Below, one piece after another: positions 35,930 to 49,460 of a DNA stretch of 64,000 nucleotides (its first letter is position 1; each line of letters starts with the position of its first letter). The DNA lies in assembly GCF_028554725.1 (NCBI RefSeq), contig NC_071667.1, positions 28,477,501 to 28,541,500 on the forward strand, written 5' to 3'. Made by a program: the position numbers and the translations under genes. The notes under the pieces are model-generated. The model saw only the letters and a list, made by a program, of their open reading frames with translations. It had not been told where the DNA came from and did no database searches. The DNA comes from Zeugodacus cucurbitae. Lineage: Eukaryota; Arthropoda; Insecta; Diptera; Tephritidae.

Positions 35930-36489
35930 TTAAGCTCGTTCATATTGCGGCTTCAAATAATTTATTTGATATAAAAAATCATAGCTAACTAAACTAAGAT
36001 CGCTCATACGCGCAGTTCTTAATTTGTTTTTGGCACAAAACCTGGTCAATCTATTCTCTTTAGATTCCATAACCGTTAAATTCATAAATACTTTATATGC
36101 TGATTTAGTATTATTAATTAGAGAACTTGTAACTAAGGAGCTCACTACACTTTCTTCGATACACCCAATTTAATTTCTAGGCATAGTCTCAAATGTCAAT
36201 CGAACTGGAAATCGATTGTAAACCAAATATCGATCTGAGACAAATTTATATTCGGTTTTTTTACATGATTTATAATACAATGAAGGTTAATGAAAATAAG
36301 TATCACTATAATTTTATCAGAGCATTGATAGAACTCTATTTTGTTAGTTAATGATTCTCTTGATGAATTACATGTGTTGCTGCATTTGCATTTCTAGCAA
36401 AGACTTCAACCAGTGTTGAAAGCACTAGGTGAGGTGAAATTGGGAGTAAACACAAGTTACCGCACACATGTATTGCTTATTCGTTAGTT
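35930..36489. other. Non-coding stretch
   Basis: AT-rich; no gene or repeat recognised. The 71-codon minus-strand frame at 35930-36145 has no identifiable domain. Confidence 0.3.
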
Positions 36490-36646
36490 TAAGGGATTAG
36501 GCGGGTTTCAGAGGTTGAAAACAATGGTATTTTCTATCTCATAAAATTTTCCTCGGAACGATGTGAAATTGTATTATTTAATAAGAGACAATTTTGTTTT
36601 TTTTTTTTCAAATTTTGAAACCCACCTGTTTAAATCAAAGGAATAA
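36489..36646. mobile_element. Possible short MITE
   Basis: AGGCGGGTTTCAGAGGTTGAAA on the left (about 36500) is matched by the inverse of TTTGAAACCCACCTGTTTAAA on the right (about 36626-36646). The repeats share the core GGGTTTCA, next to TTTAA on each side (36488-36492 and 36639-36643). No coding sequence. Boundaries are tentative. Confidence 0.35.
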
Positions 36647-36968
36647 TGAAAAAAAGATTACTTGGCAATATTAAAAATTATATTGGGTCCATCAGCAAAT
36701 TGTTGGTTCACTGTATACTAACCTCCAAATAAGGTATTAATTCAATCGAAAGTTCGAAAGTCATCAGTTACCTGGGGGCTATGATAAATACTGAACCGAT
36801 TCCTTAAGGGTTTCTGACAAATTTATCGATTCTTTTGATATACATTCATCAGAAAATGGAGCTACCTATTATTTCAACAATTTTCCTAACAAAAAGTCTT
36901 GCAATATGCACTATAATTAACGTTAAATATAATACTTTTGACGTCTAACTGAGAAAACAAGAAATAAA

Positions 36969-37402
36969 AACAAGTAAGAAAGGGCTAAGTTCGGGTGAAA
37001 CTAGGCGAAGTTTTGACCCGATTCTGAGAGACTTACATATATGTATTTTCAGTAATTTTTTTTATTTATTATTATGGGGCCTTGAAAAGTTATGGTACGA
37101 TTTCGTCGATTTTTAAAAAGGGCGATTCCTCTATTTTTAGACTGTATAAGGAAGTACCTGAAGGAAAAGACTCCACAGAGTTTCGTTAATATAGCTTTAG
37201 TAGTTGACGAGATACATATGTTCAGAAAACTTAGGGGGGCCACGCTTGCACGTACGAACAGACAAACTTCCGGTCAAATTTACCCGTATCACTTTGGTAT
37301 ATATAACACTATATCTAACTCGTTTAATTTTAGGTGTTATAAACAACCGTTATGTGAACAAAACTATTATACCCTCTTAGCAACTTTTTGCGAATTTTGT
37401 TA
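36969..37402 (+). repeat. Hairpin-ended repeat, internally deleted
   Basis: Starts acaagtaagaaagggctaagttcggg. About 1 kb of consensus is lost, leaving the left end, a middle piece and the right end (ttaattttaggtgttataaacaaccgttatgtgaac, gcaactttttgcg). Confidence 0.7.
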
Positions 37403-37439
37403 ACAAAAATTAAATAATTCTCAAATATCTCCTTTCCGC

Positions 37440-38110
37440 GTTTTTGCTCTTTATTCCATGCTTTATAAAAAGTGTTACAGTGATCGGATTTAGTTCAAAT
37501 ATGCGCCGTTTAAGCGCCGAGCAGCTCATAGTGGATGATTCCTTTCCAATCCCACCAAACTCACAGCAAAACCTTTCTGGCCGTCAATCCCGGCTTGGCC
37601 ACTGTTTGGGACGATTAACCGGCCTTCAACGACGACCGTTTTCGTTTGATATTGTCGTATGTGATCCATTTTTCGTCGCCAGTTGCCATCCGCTACAAAA
37701 ATGGGTCGAGTTCGTTCCGTTTCAACAGCATATCGCAAGCGTTGATTCGGTCCAAACATCAAGCTTTGTTTGTGTGTATTCAGCCATCCGCAGATGGTTT
37801 AAAATGATTTTGTGACTAACTCCCTTCTCATGGGCGATGTCACAAGATGCCACATGCCGGTCTAACTCGATGTTTTCCATGATTTGATCGGTATTCGTCG
37901 GCACCGCTCTTCCGCCGGCTAGCTTATCCATGGTGCCGTTTTAAACCGCTCTGAATCGTCGAAACCATTCCTCCACAGTTCGAAGTGATAGAGTAACATC
38001 CTGCCTTTAACGAAGGAAAACTTTAAAATAGCACGAATTTCGGCGTTAGTGAACTTTATGTCTATAACTGTTGAACGCAATATCCATACTAATCATGCAT
38101 AGCGTCGTTT
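37440..38110 (-). pseudogene. Mariner transposase relic
   Basis: Minus-strand frames match mariner landmarks in order but in different frames. TVEEWFRRF-like sequence is at about 37975-37950, then LDRHVASCDIAHEKGVSHK and ILNHLRMAEYTQTKLDVW (37850-37750), then a shifted EKW-type segment around 37690-37660 (WRRKMDHI in the other frame) and a WWDWKG-type segment near 37560. The frame changes and the lost terminal repeats show it is inactive. Confidence 0.7.
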
Positions 38111-38400
38111 TGTAGATTATATCAAGACCTTTCAAAGATGTATTGTATTGCCAGATAGCCGTGAAATTCAAAAGACAAAAAGGCGGAAGGGAGATATTTG
38201 CCAACCAATATATTGTCTAAGATTTATTTATCTTTGCCTGCCAGATGAACCTCATGATCTGCAGAACTCGGTTAAAATTACTTATCTGCTTAATATATAC
38301 AAGATAGTGCAATAGAAACTCGTTAATCATAAAAATGTAGTATATTTTAGTGCAAATTATTTCAATACAAATGCATAACACCAATCCATGGTCAGTGTTG
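38111..38400. other. Upstream flank of a putative promoter
   Basis: Intergenic, no gene seen. The 72-codon minus-strand frame (38217-38435) has no support. Confidence 0.3.
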
Positions 38401-38414
38401 CAAGTTGCGCACAG

Positions 38415-38422
38415 TATAAATA
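38415..38422 (+). promoter_or_regulatory. TATA box of a possible promoter
   Basis: TATAAATA preceded by gcgcacag. A candidate transcription start lies about 30 bases downstream near 38445, in cgcttgactgaaag. The sequence after it is richer in CG and CAA/CAG words than the surroundings, as in dipteran 5' UTRs. Confidence 0.45.
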
Positions 38423-38444
38423 GTAGCAACAGCAATTAGTCGCT

Positions 38445-38956
38445 TGACTGAAAGACTGGCCACAGCTGAGCAAAAGACAACAACAGCAACGCTAATTCCC
38501 GCTGCGACGACGCTCTCAGCAACTTCGGCAATGCACACGCGAATGCGTGTTTATAAAACAGCGAAACGTACTGCAGAAGCGGTTGTTTGATGCCGAACGC
38601 GAACGCGGAGGTTTGAACAGCTGACCACGGAGAAGTGGCAAGCGAACGGTTTACAGTGCTTTATTCCGCGTTTCACAGAGCAATTTGAACAGAGATTTTA
38701 CTGCAACTACAACAAAGGTGAAGCAATTGTGCAAAGTGTTCATGCAATAAACAGTGTGTTTAAGGAGCTCTTAAACTAAGCCACATTTTCGGGCATAAGT
38801 GAACAGTGCCGCATTAACGGGTCGCGTATTTGGGCGCTAAAATAAAAATAGAACCAAAAAAAAAAAAACAGTTGCAACCAACGATAAACTAAACACGCTG
38901 TCAATAATTGCTAGTTAGTTGCAAGGGAGACCATGAAACGGTAAATCGAAAATACG
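38445..38956 (+). other. Possible non-coding first exon
   Basis: The stretch downstream of the TATA box looks like a dipteran 5' UTR (caacaacagcaacgc words, several short upstream ATGs). A splice donor, AATACG/GTAAGA, sits at 38956-38962. The only late ATG (38932) opens a frame of three codons and then a stop, so the exon would be untranslated. The gene's coding exons are not in this window or are too far away to link. RNA evidence would be needed to confirm it. Confidence 0.35.
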
Positions 38957-39947
38957 GTAAGACCAAACACACTCATACACAAGAACTGTGCGCACATATA
39001 TACAAAAGACTAAAGCAACAAACTCGGTTGGCTGTGTAGCATACAGACATACACCGATAAGTGGCAGTTCGAAATCAACTATATCGACAGGTCAACGCAT
39101 AAATGCCGAAAAGTGGGTGATGCCTTGAAAGAAGCGCTTTTGGAAGCGAAACACATAAAACGAATATACATATGAACACAAGAACAGTATTAAGCAGCGA
39201 TTTCCTTTTCCTTTAAGTAAGTACCAACAACAAAAACAAATCAAATTTACGCAAAATTACAGTTACAAGGCGAAGAAGCACGGAGTAAACATACATACAT
39301 ATATACAAAAACAAACTGTATTTGTGAGTGCAAAAGTGTATGTATATCGTTTGAAGGTTAAACTAAAATAAAAAGAATTAATTGCAGCAGCAGCTGGACA
39401 GTGTTACACATAAGACACGAAATACCCATGTATACTTGCTTCTTACTGATTTCACAAAATTTTGTGAAAAATAGCCAAAGTCAATGTGTCAAAGTTGAGC
39501 TTAAGCGTATGTTTTGCAATCAGCGAAGTTTTTTTTTCTTGTTTTTTGGTTGCATTTTGCATTTCCGCATTTACACTGCTCTGTCGATTTTGTAATGAAT
39601 ATCTTGCAGAATCGTATGCTATACGGATGATTTTGTAGTATTCATACCAACAAAGTGTTTAATTTAGCTAAATTGATATTAGCTCTTAAAAGAGTTTCAT
39701 CACTTACATCGCGTTAAAAATAAAATAAAATGGAATTATAGCTGCAATATTTGATAATGTTGTATGAAAAATTGTCGTACTTTGTGTGTAGAATTAAACA
39801 TTTACTATTTGAAACCGGTTGGGATACGGGAAATCCGCTGAAACTTGCATTATAAAATTTACAATACTATATGTAAGACATTAAAGGATTAGATAGCTTG
39901 AAAATGTATAAAGAGATCTATCAGTAATAGCAGTCGTCTATTTGTAT
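38957..39947. other. Non-coding stretch
   Basis: If the exon at 38445-38956 is real, this is the start of its intron. No coding exon or repeat recognised. The 64-codon frame at 39401-39595 shows no domain. Confidence 0.3.
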
Positions 39948-41225
39948 ACCCTCACAACAAACGTGGCTTAAGAGTATTATAGTTTTGTTCACATAACGGT
40001 TATTTGATCAGGGTGACGAGACGAGTCAAAATCTGAATGTCTGTCTGTCCATCCGTGCGTCCGTCCGCCCAGATTTCAATTAAATTCGGTATATAGCATT
40101 TTCTTGACATCCTGAAGACACGTGTGGAAAATGGATGAAATCTGTTAACAACCACGAAAACTGCCTATATAACTCAATTTTGAATTCCTTCGTATTCCTT
40201 CACTTCTTAATATATACATAAAGAACCAATGAAGATAGCGAAATAAATCTTCACACAAATACTGTATATGATCCGTGGCATCACTTGTGAAAAAATTGTC
40301 GAAATCGGAACATGACTTTTCTAAGGGTTATAAACCGATCGATAAATGGCAAAAATTAAGTTGTGGCATTGACGGAGAGTGGGATAGAACGAAATTAAAG
40401 TGACAGCCATATATAAAGTTATAAAAGTAAAATTTGGTACAAAGGCCCTAGTAAGGGTGGCCCCGCCCCCAAATAGGTTATTTGTATATATCTCGGAAAC
40501 CAATAAAGCTATATAAACCAAACCTTCTGCAATCGTTTCTTTTAGCTACTTCTTAATGCAGTTCAAAAATGAAAGAAATCGGTTAATAACCACGCCCATC
40601 TCCTATACAAAGGTTAGGTTGAAAATTACTAAAAGTGAGTTAACTCACTTATGAAAAACGTCAGAAACACTTAATGTTACAGAAGAAATAGCAGAAAGAA
40701 GCAGCACTCAGATTTTTTTTTACAAAATGGAAAATGGACGTGGCGTCGTCCACTTATTGGTCAAAAACCATATCTCAGGAACTACTCGACCGATTCGAAT
40801 GACATTTTGTATATAATATTTTCTTGACACCCTGATTACACGTATGGGAAATGGATGAAATCGGTTCCCAACCACGAGAACTTCCCATAGAACTCAATTT
40901 TGAATTCCATCTGATTCGTTATTATAATATATACATTAGGAACCAATGAAGATAGCGGAATAAAACTTACGGAAAAATTGTCGAAATCGGGCCATGACTT
41001 TTTAAGGCCGCTGATATCGAACGAAAATATTGGTAAATCTCTCAGGTATCTTAATTTAATTCAGATGAAATCTTTTTCTTCTAATAGTATGTCTCTGTAT
41101 CAGAAATGGTTAAAATCTGGTTATAACTTACCCTAGCTCCCATATACCTAATTATAGGATTTTCAAAATTCGTTGGTCTTAATAGCTTATAAATCGGTTA
41201 ATATGCGTTCATAAAGACATCAATT
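39948..41225 (-). repeat. Hairpin-ended repeat (reverse), truncated at one end
   Basis: Begins accctcacaacaaacgtggcttaagagtattatag, a decayed version of the stem end. It continues through the tetranucleotide tract and the standard middle, and ends around 41225 without the GTTCGG terminus. Confidence 0.75.
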
Positions 41226-41509
41226 AGTTTCATTAATTTCGATATTTCACCAAAATTTGATTGAGCTTAAAGCATTTTTGAACCAAATAATTATTCGTAT
41301 GTATTTCTTTTCAACTACTGTGTTATTTTATGTTTATGACTCTAATGTATATATTCCCCCTTTCATTCGTATTTTGATAAGTATAAAAGCTAACTGGGTT
41401 GAATCACATTATTCTTTCAATTTATTTAGCTTTATTGTATCGAAATAAGTTTAGGGACATTAATATATTGTTAAGAAAAGGTGTTTAATATATATCGCCT
41501 TAGCAACTA

Positions 41510-41950
41510 CAGTGGAAATTCTCTAACACGAATCACCATAATCCACAAAAAACTTCAAGTTAGAGAGACTTCGAGTTATAGACATTTTAATTAAAACATA
41601 AATTTTTAAAAAAGTTGTAAAATATAGATTTACCCATAGTTTTAGTTATTTACTTCGTAAAAGGTTTAATTTAAATACATTAAAACATGTATTCTGTAAT
41701 TTTGTTTATTGCACTTTGCTTTTGTTTGGCTCTTGACGTCTGTATCTCAAGCCTTTTTTTACAAGATTTATGAAATCAATAAGTGTAATATCAAATTTTT
41801 TGTTCGCCTCCATGCGAGGAGATAGGGACTCCTTTCATATTTTTCCTTGATAATAAAATTTTACATTTTTTATTATTCTATTGCCAATTCAAGAGTTCGA
41901 GTTATGGAATTCTTCGAGTTAAAGAAGTTTGAGTTATGGAAGTTCTACTG
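41510..41950 (-). mobile_element. Pogo-like MITE family A, copy 3 (inverted)
   Basis: 441 bp flanked by TA (41508-41509 and 41951-41952). Ends CAGTGGAAATTCTCTAACACG and, inverted, CAGTAGAACTTCCATAACTC. The internal sequence is the reverse complement of copies 1 and 2 (for example cgcctccatgcgagg). Confidence 0.85.
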
Positions 41951-41952
41951 TA

Positions 41953-44399
41953 TTTTCAGTAGAATTATAACTTCACATTCGAAAGCTCTCGAAAAGTTCA
42001 GCAAGTTGAAAAGAAGAAAACGCTCAAAATCGTGTAAGTTGAAAAATTTAAATTGTGAACCTTAAAATAGTTTTATATTTGCAATGCAGACTATTACAGT
42101 GAAATAAATACAATTTCACGATAAAGAATCATAACCAACTGTATCGGCACATAATAACTTTCGGGGGCAAAGCTCGTTTGTGTTACTATTTTAAATAGTG
42201 AAAACAGATATTGTATTTTATGGATATAATTAATTGCATAAACTTTTTAAAAGCAGTATAAGAGGGTGAAAGTTCTAACATCTCCCACTCTAAGCCTCAT
42301 TTGAACTCAAGGTTTTGAAACAATCTCCCATACAAGGATTCATTTAAAAAAAGGCAAAATGATTTCAGAACAATTCAAGTAATAAAATAGAACTAAAAAT
42401 TGAAAGCCTTGTGAATAAATAATATTTTTGTATAATGTATATGTACATGTACGTACACACTTATATACTAAGGGTATTATTCAAATTGGCATTAATATAT
42501 TCTGCGTACATATCAGAATTTAGAGCATTAGAGAGTAAGTAGATATGTTTAACACCCATTAGCTATCAGTATGTGTCGAAGTCGTGCATTCAATATGCTA
42601 GAGTCGAGCAACCAGACGCTGGTCTGAGACCAAACTACTAGCAAACGCCTGTGTAGGATACATAAGTGTATACATATAGTTAAGTACACCACATGGGTGT
42701 ATTTCAAGAAAACTAAACATTACAGCTGAAATTGCACACAATTAACGGCATAAAAGCAAGCGCAACCATTATATAATAGTCAGTCATTTTGCACTTAATG
42801 CCCGCATACATGCATATATATATATATGTGCAATATGTTTTCTCTTAAATGTGGCATGATTGAACTTAGCGGACAATGAAGTTGCACATTTGAGCGTTCA
42901 GTAAAAATCATTAAAAAGAAATATATTTCTTTGTATATAACTAAACTGAAGATATAAAACTAAACACAAATTGCAAATAAAAATACAGTATGAATTGAGT
43001 GTGAGTGATAAGCTTGGGTACTCGTGGCGCAAAGCATGGAAAATCATGAGCTATTATGAAATAAAGATATTAATGTGGAGTAGAGCGTGAAATTTGACGT
43101 ATAAGCAGCAGATCCGTTTTTAATTGTCCGTTCAAGCGAAAGCTGCTGCGATGCGACGCATGCCATGAAAGTTCCCTCCGTTTGAGTTTTATATGTGTCA
43201 AATATGTGTATTATGGCTGCGCTAAGTATTCTTAATAATTATTAGCGTTTCCCATAGTGAACTTATTTTAGTGAGAAAAGCAAAAAAATATAGTTTATTT
43301 AAGCCCCACTGCTGTTTGTTAAGCAAATTGATATTTTGCATCGACCAAAATGCAAATTGACCCACCCTAATAATTAAATATACACTTAATATACAATCGA
43401 AAATCAATATATACATATACATTTTTATATGTAAAACTCGACAAATTCAAAATATGCGTTCAGTCAACACTCTGCAAATGCCAGTCGCTTTATAATTGTG
43501 CGATCAGACAATAGTTCAATAATAAAAGATCCATCAGTGCAACCTCAATTTCGCCAAACAAAAATCAATAGCTTAAAACGCCAACGAGTGAAGACTTTGA
43601 ACGGAAATCGCCGATAGCGAAATAAGTTTCACACAAACAATAAAATGCCCATCTACAATGTGTAAAAATGAAAATAACAATAATAATAACAAAAGGCGAA
43701 TTGCATTCGTAACACCGTTACGAATATAAGCTCTTCAAAATGACACCAACTCATTGCAATGAGTTGACGAAATAATTGCCGTTGAATGGAACGTCCCAAA
43801 AACGCTCAAATTGATGACACACCATTTCTTTAGTGATGCTCGATTTTGTTTGTTCACTTTTATCGTTTGATTTCTCTTGCAGATTTCAGTTTGGTAATTT
43901 CAAATGATAATTAAAATGAATTTTATTATATTCAAATGTAAATATAAATTGAGTCAATTAACTAATTACTATATAATTAGCAACTTTAATTTCTTTATTA
44001 GCAGCGAATACCTCAATTATAACACATAAAAAATTAATCAGTTGTAAGTTTCGTTGACTCACCATATAAAACCACACTTGATGCGCTCTAGATATGATTA
44101 TGTTGTGTTCAAAACCATTTTGGAAATTAAGCGAGTAGATGCATTAGCTTCACAGTTATCTAATCCTCAGCATAACGTGATTTACTCGTGTAAATAATTT
44201 ACATAAAGGCTAGTATGATCTCAAGAAATTTATGCTTGTCTATTTGAAATTGTAACAAATTTGAGACTTTCTTCCAGAATCAAAATTGGGTGAGAATCCT
44301 GTATGGTAAATTTGAAACTTTGTTCGAGAATCAAAATTGGTGCAAAATGTTTTACCTGTTTACAACTGGTGTGTTGAAAATTAGAGTAAAATTTAGTTG
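41953..44399. other. Non-coding stretch
   Basis: About 2.4 kb with no supportable gene, RNA or transposon end. The stretch 43470-43720 is richer in CAA and CG words, as a dipteran 5' UTR would be, but without a clear promoter or donor. Confidence 0.3.
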
Positions 44400-45745
44400 T
44401 AACAAGCAAGGAAAGGCTAAGTTCGGGTGCAACCGAACATTTTATACTTTCGCAATTTATTGATGTAATTTTATAAAGATAACACAATTCGACCCATATA
44501 TGTATTCGGCATAAAGTTTAATAGAATAACTAAAAGCATCATAAATAGTTAATGGGGACTGAGGTAATTCCTGAACCGATTTCACTCGTTTTCGCCACCA
44601 AGATACAATATATCGAAAACTATACGCTCACATAATTTTATATTACCTATAATTAGGTACATGGGATCTGGGGTAAGTTATGATCCGATTTTAACCATTT
44701 TTGGTTCAGAGACAAACTGTTATAAGAAAAAAATTCAGAGGGAATGAATTACATTAAAATATCTGAGAGATTTAAGACATGGTCCGGTTTTGACAATTTT
44801 TCCACAAGTGATGTCACAGCTCAAATACAGTATTTGTGTAAAGTTTTATTTCGCTCACGTCATTAGTTCCTAATGTATATATATATTATAAAGTGAACGA
44901 ATCAGAAGAATTCAAAATTGAGTTATATGGGAAGTAGGCGTGGTTGTGAACCGATTTCGCCCATTTTCCACACTTGTCATCAGGGTCAAGATTGTGTTAT
45001 ATACCGAATTTCATTGAAATCGATCGAGTAGTTCTTGAGATATGGTTTTTGACCCATAACTGGGCGACGCCACGCCCATTTTCAATTTTGTAAAAAAATC
45101 TCAGTGCAGCTTCTTTCTGATATTTCTTCAGTAACATTTAGTGTTTCTGACGTTTTTCGTTAGTGAGTTAACGCACGTTTAGTCATTTTCAACCTAACCT
45201 TTGTATGGGATGTGACATGGTTTTTATCCGATTTCTTTAATTTTTGGACTGTATAAGGAAATGGCTAAAAGAACCGACTGCAGAAAGTTTGGTTTCTATA
45301 GCTTTATTGGTTTGCAAGTTATGTATAAAAAACCTATTTTTGGCGGGGCCACGCCCACTTTTCAAAAAACATTACATCCAAATGTGCCCCTCCTAATGCG
45401 ATCCTATGTTCCAAATTTTTCATAACTTTATTTATGGCTTAGTTATGACACTGTATAGGTTTTCGGTTTTCGCCATTTTGTGGGCGTGGCAGTGGACCGA
45501 TTTTGCCCATCGAAAGCAACCTCCTCAGGGTGCCAAGGTATATGTGTTCCAAGTTTCATGAAGATATCTTAATTTTTACTCAAGTTATCGCTTGCATGGA
45601 CAGACGGACATCCGGATTTCAACTCCACTCGTCATTTATATCGTATAACCCCATATCTAACTCTTTTATTTCTTGGTGATACAAACAACCGTTATGTGAA
45701 CAAAACTATAATACTCTGTGCAACATGTTTCGAGAGTATAAAAAT
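44400..45745 (+). repeat. Hairpin-ended interspersed repeat, full length
   Basis: Starts acaagcaaggaaaggctaag with GTTCGGGTGCAACCGAAC (a perfect stem) and ttttatactttcgcaa. It ends gcaacatgtttcgagagtataaaa (about 45720-45743). The tetranucleotide tract is reduced to a single gacagacggac. Confidence 0.85.
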
Positions 45746-47093
45746 TTCTAGTTAGAATACGAGGCAGAATCATCTTAACACTTCTCACTTGGTCTTTCTT
45801 GAATGTTCGCTAATCCAACTTAATGTAATTTCTTGCAAGTAAAAAAGTTCTGCTAATTTCTCCGATATTATCTTTTCCAAAAAAATGTAGAGCTTATATG
45901 AAAATAAAGGTAGAAGCAGCTTTTCATAGTTATGACAAAACATGATTCAGACCAGAAATGGTCACATACGCAACACCATTAGCTACAACAAACAAATTGA
46001 CTTACTTTCGGCAATAATCTGAATCAATTATTCCAATCAACCACTATCTAAAATTTATCTATTCAATAAATGTCAATATTTATACCAATTTGCATATTTA
46101 TATGACCGACATATTAATTTAGGCAAAACTGTGAAATATCACCCATCCAAAAACTATTCAAATAAGAAACCACATTTATGCTTTCACCCATGCACATAAA
46201 TCGCATAATCCATATAGAACACAAGAAAAATACAACAATTGTCCCACATAAGTGCGTATGTATGTACTGAAAGTGACGTAAATAAGCATGAGTGAGCGAA
46301 AATTTCAAAAGGTGCAAATCAGTTCAAATCTTTAGAATCCAATGCTTTGATTACCGAACTCAGCGACAAACGTTACCAACGATTTCTAAAAGAACAAATG
46401 TTTTTTTTTTATTTGCTCCAAAGACATCATTAGCTTTGTCACTTTATTTGCATTTTGTATTCTGCATTGTGACATTTTCTAATTAACGAACCAACATTAT
46501 TTATGCTCTTTCCGCTGAAACGGTCTTTCACTGGTCGTTGTGCTTTCTTATAACAAGTCTTTTTGATGTCAATTAAGCATGTTTATTAATGAAATTATAA
46601 TTGAAGAAAGTTCTAAAACTTATTCGCAATAGCCTTTTGTCTGTTAAATAAGCGAAATTTTCCAAAAAGCGAGCTCTTTTATAACTTCACATTCTATTGT
46701 ATCAGTATAGATGTGACAGGCTATTAATTTTGATAGCGTTAGCTTTACTACTTGTTTAGCTCGCTTTGTCTACTTTATTTTGTTTTTTTCCGAACATTAA
46801 TTAAGTGAAACCTCGGCACTGTTTACTTGCTGGGCAATTATTTTTACAAATTTATTACACGCTTACTGAATATATGTATGTCATCTATTTAAGTATGTGC
46901 ACTAATATAAAAAATACATTAACGGCTATACAGCGAGTTGAATAATTATTATTCTCTTATAAATAATATTAATTTAACTACATACAGTTAACTCTTCAGC
47001 TGGGAAAACGTCAAATTATTGTAAAGGGCTAAAGTAAATATTTATTAAAAACACATTTTAGTTCTTTTCGGTTACATTACAATTTTATTTTAT
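45746..47093. other. Non-coding stretch
   Basis: AT-rich intergenic DNA; no gene or repeat recognised. Confidence 0.3.
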
Positions 47094-48270
47094 TATACTC
47101 TCGCAACAAAAGTTGCTAAGGGACAAACTATAACTAAAACTATAAGTTCACATAACGGTTATTTGTAAGTCATAATACTGTCAAAATGATCAGGGTGACG
47201 AGACGAGTCAAAATTCGAATGTCTGTCCGTTCGTCCGTGCAACTGATAACTTAAGTAAAAATTGAGATATCTTCATGAAACTTGGAACACATATACCTTG
47301 GCACCCTGAGGAGGTTGCTTTCGATGGGTAAAATCGGTCCACTGCCACGCCCACAAAATGGCGAAAACCGAAAACCTATCCAGTGTCATAACTAAGCTAT
47401 AAATAAAGTTATGAAAAATTTGGAACATAGGATCGCATTAGGAGAGGGCACATTTGGATGGAATTTTTTCTTGAAAAGTGGGCGTGGTCCCGCCCCCAAA
47501 TAGGTTTTTTATACATAACTCGCGAACCAATAAAGGTATATAAACCAAACTTTCTGCAGTCGGTTCTTTTAGCCATTTCCTTATACAGTCCAAAAATTAA
47601 AGAAATCGGATAATAACCATATTCACCTCCCATACAAAGGTTAGGTTGAAAATGACTAAAAGTGCGTTAACTCACTAACGAAAAACGTCAGAAACACTAA
47701 ATTTCACAGAAGAAATGGCAGATGAAAGCTGCACTCAGCTCTTTTTACAAAATTGAAAATGGGCGTGGCATCGCCCACTTTTGGGTCAAAACCATATCTC
47801 AGGAAGTACTCGGCAGATTTCAATGAAATTCGGTATATAATATTTTCTTTCTTTTTCTTCACTTTACATAAGGAACCATTGAAGATAGCGAAATAAAACT
47901 TTACACAAATACTATATCTATATATAAAACTAAATTGTCGAAATCGGACTATAACTTTTCAATGCCCGGGATATCGAATATGAAGAACTCAATATCCCAT
48001 GGTAATTTTTCACAGAAAATTTCGGTAAATCTCTCAGATATCTTAATTTAATTCAAAGGAAATATTTTTCTTCTAACAGTGTGAAGTGAGTGAAATCGGT
48101 TCAGGAATTACCTCAGCCTATATACTATATATGATGATTTTCGTTTTTCTATTGGACGTTATGCCGAATATATGGGTCAAATTTTGTGTTATCTTAATTA
48201 AAATATAGCAATAAATTGCGAGAGTATAAAATGTTCGGTTGCACCCTAACTTAGTATTTCCTTACATGTT
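47094..48270 (-). repeat. Hairpin-ended repeat (reverse), full length
   Basis: Begins tatactctcgcaacaaaagttgctaaggg and ends tgcgagagtataaaatgttcggttgcaccctaacttagtatttccttacatgttt. The terminal stem has lost pairing in its second arm. Confidence 0.85.
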
Positions 48271-48690
48271 TTCCATAGTTTCTGAGTATACATATGTATG
48301 TATTAAACGTACTAATAAGCGTTTTTGTGACACGCCTATAGTAAAGTTTTGAGCAATTAAGTAAAAGTCGTGCCTAAAAATGCATCTTTAATGATGTGTT
48401 TTCCTACAACTCTGGGTATTTACGTCTCGTTTTATGTCATGTCTCTTTGACTTTTAGATGTTGGCGTTAAAAAATCTACAAAAACTATAAATAACAATAA
48501 ATCATTGAACGATAGTTGCTCGCAATTCCCGTGAATCAGTAAAGCATGGATTGTCAAATGCATGTAAAGAACTAAGTACCTTGTACAACAAATTGATGAC
48601 ACTGATATTGTATAATATAAACAAATTTAAACATCATTATAATTAAAACATTATATTCTGTTATGACGACATACACTACAATTTCCTCTC
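48271..48690. other. Non-coding stretch
   Basis: AT-rich; nothing recognised. Confidence 0.3.
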
Positions 48691-49460
48691 TGAATCACTC
48701 TGTGGCCTTTGAGAAATTTATCAACTCAAAAAGTTGTATGTGTCAACCTTCAACATATCGTCGAGAAAATCGTGTTGCGATTACAGTATTTTCATCTTTT
48801 ACTTCTTGACAGCTTCACTGATAGCTCTAGGCATTATTTAACTATATTAAAGGAAATACTTAGGGATTTAAGTGATTTCAAAGCCCCTTGGCTGTATGTA
48901 AAAAAATATATGTTATCTCTTTGTCAACGCGCGAAGGCTTTCTTTAACTGCAGTAATCTCTGATTTAAAGACGCTGCAGCTATCTGGTAGTCGGTAGACG
49001 ACTATGGTATCTAATTTTTCTGAAAAGATACCACCTCACTTCTCCCACTTCTCCCTAATAAGGAAGTCAAAATTGAGGAAGTATTTAGATTTAATTCTAA
49101 TGGATTTCGGAAATCCGTGGTATAGGGTAGAAACGGGAATTTGCTGAGGATATTAGAATGTCCCTTATTATAAGTGACTAGTAGGGAAGATTTCCTCAGT
49201 CGAACAGCAGACTTAGCTGCCATTTGGTTATTAAACAAGTCTATAGGCAGTAAGTAGAGAATATCAGTTAGTGCCTGACTTGGCGTAGTTCTAAGAGCCC
49301 CGCTGATATATATAAACTTTCCATACGCTTTATGGCATATTTCCTTTCCATTATTGGCCACCAGACCAATATGCTATATATCATGATTGGCCTTACCACT
49401 GCTGTGTAGAGCCAATGAGTTACTTGAGGTGTTAATCCACATTAAAGTCCCTACATCCTT
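48690..49460 (-). pseudogene. Non-LTR retrotransposon relic (RT C-terminus and RNase H region)
   Basis: On the minus strand 49455-49365 reads GLTPQVTHWLYTAVVRPIM then YSILVWW, and 49290-49170 reads GALRTTPSQALTDILYLLPI then AAKSAVRLR. This is the conserved segment between the reverse transcriptase and RNase H of R1/jockey-like elements. A frameshift separates the two. The part at 48930-48700 could be the degraded RNase H domain (ALKSLKS then CLELSVKLSRSKR) after an internal deletion around 48960-49010. Dead copy. Confidence 0.65.

Noticed and set aside
38932..38943. ATG in the possible first exon as a coding start
   Set aside because: The frame stops after three codons.
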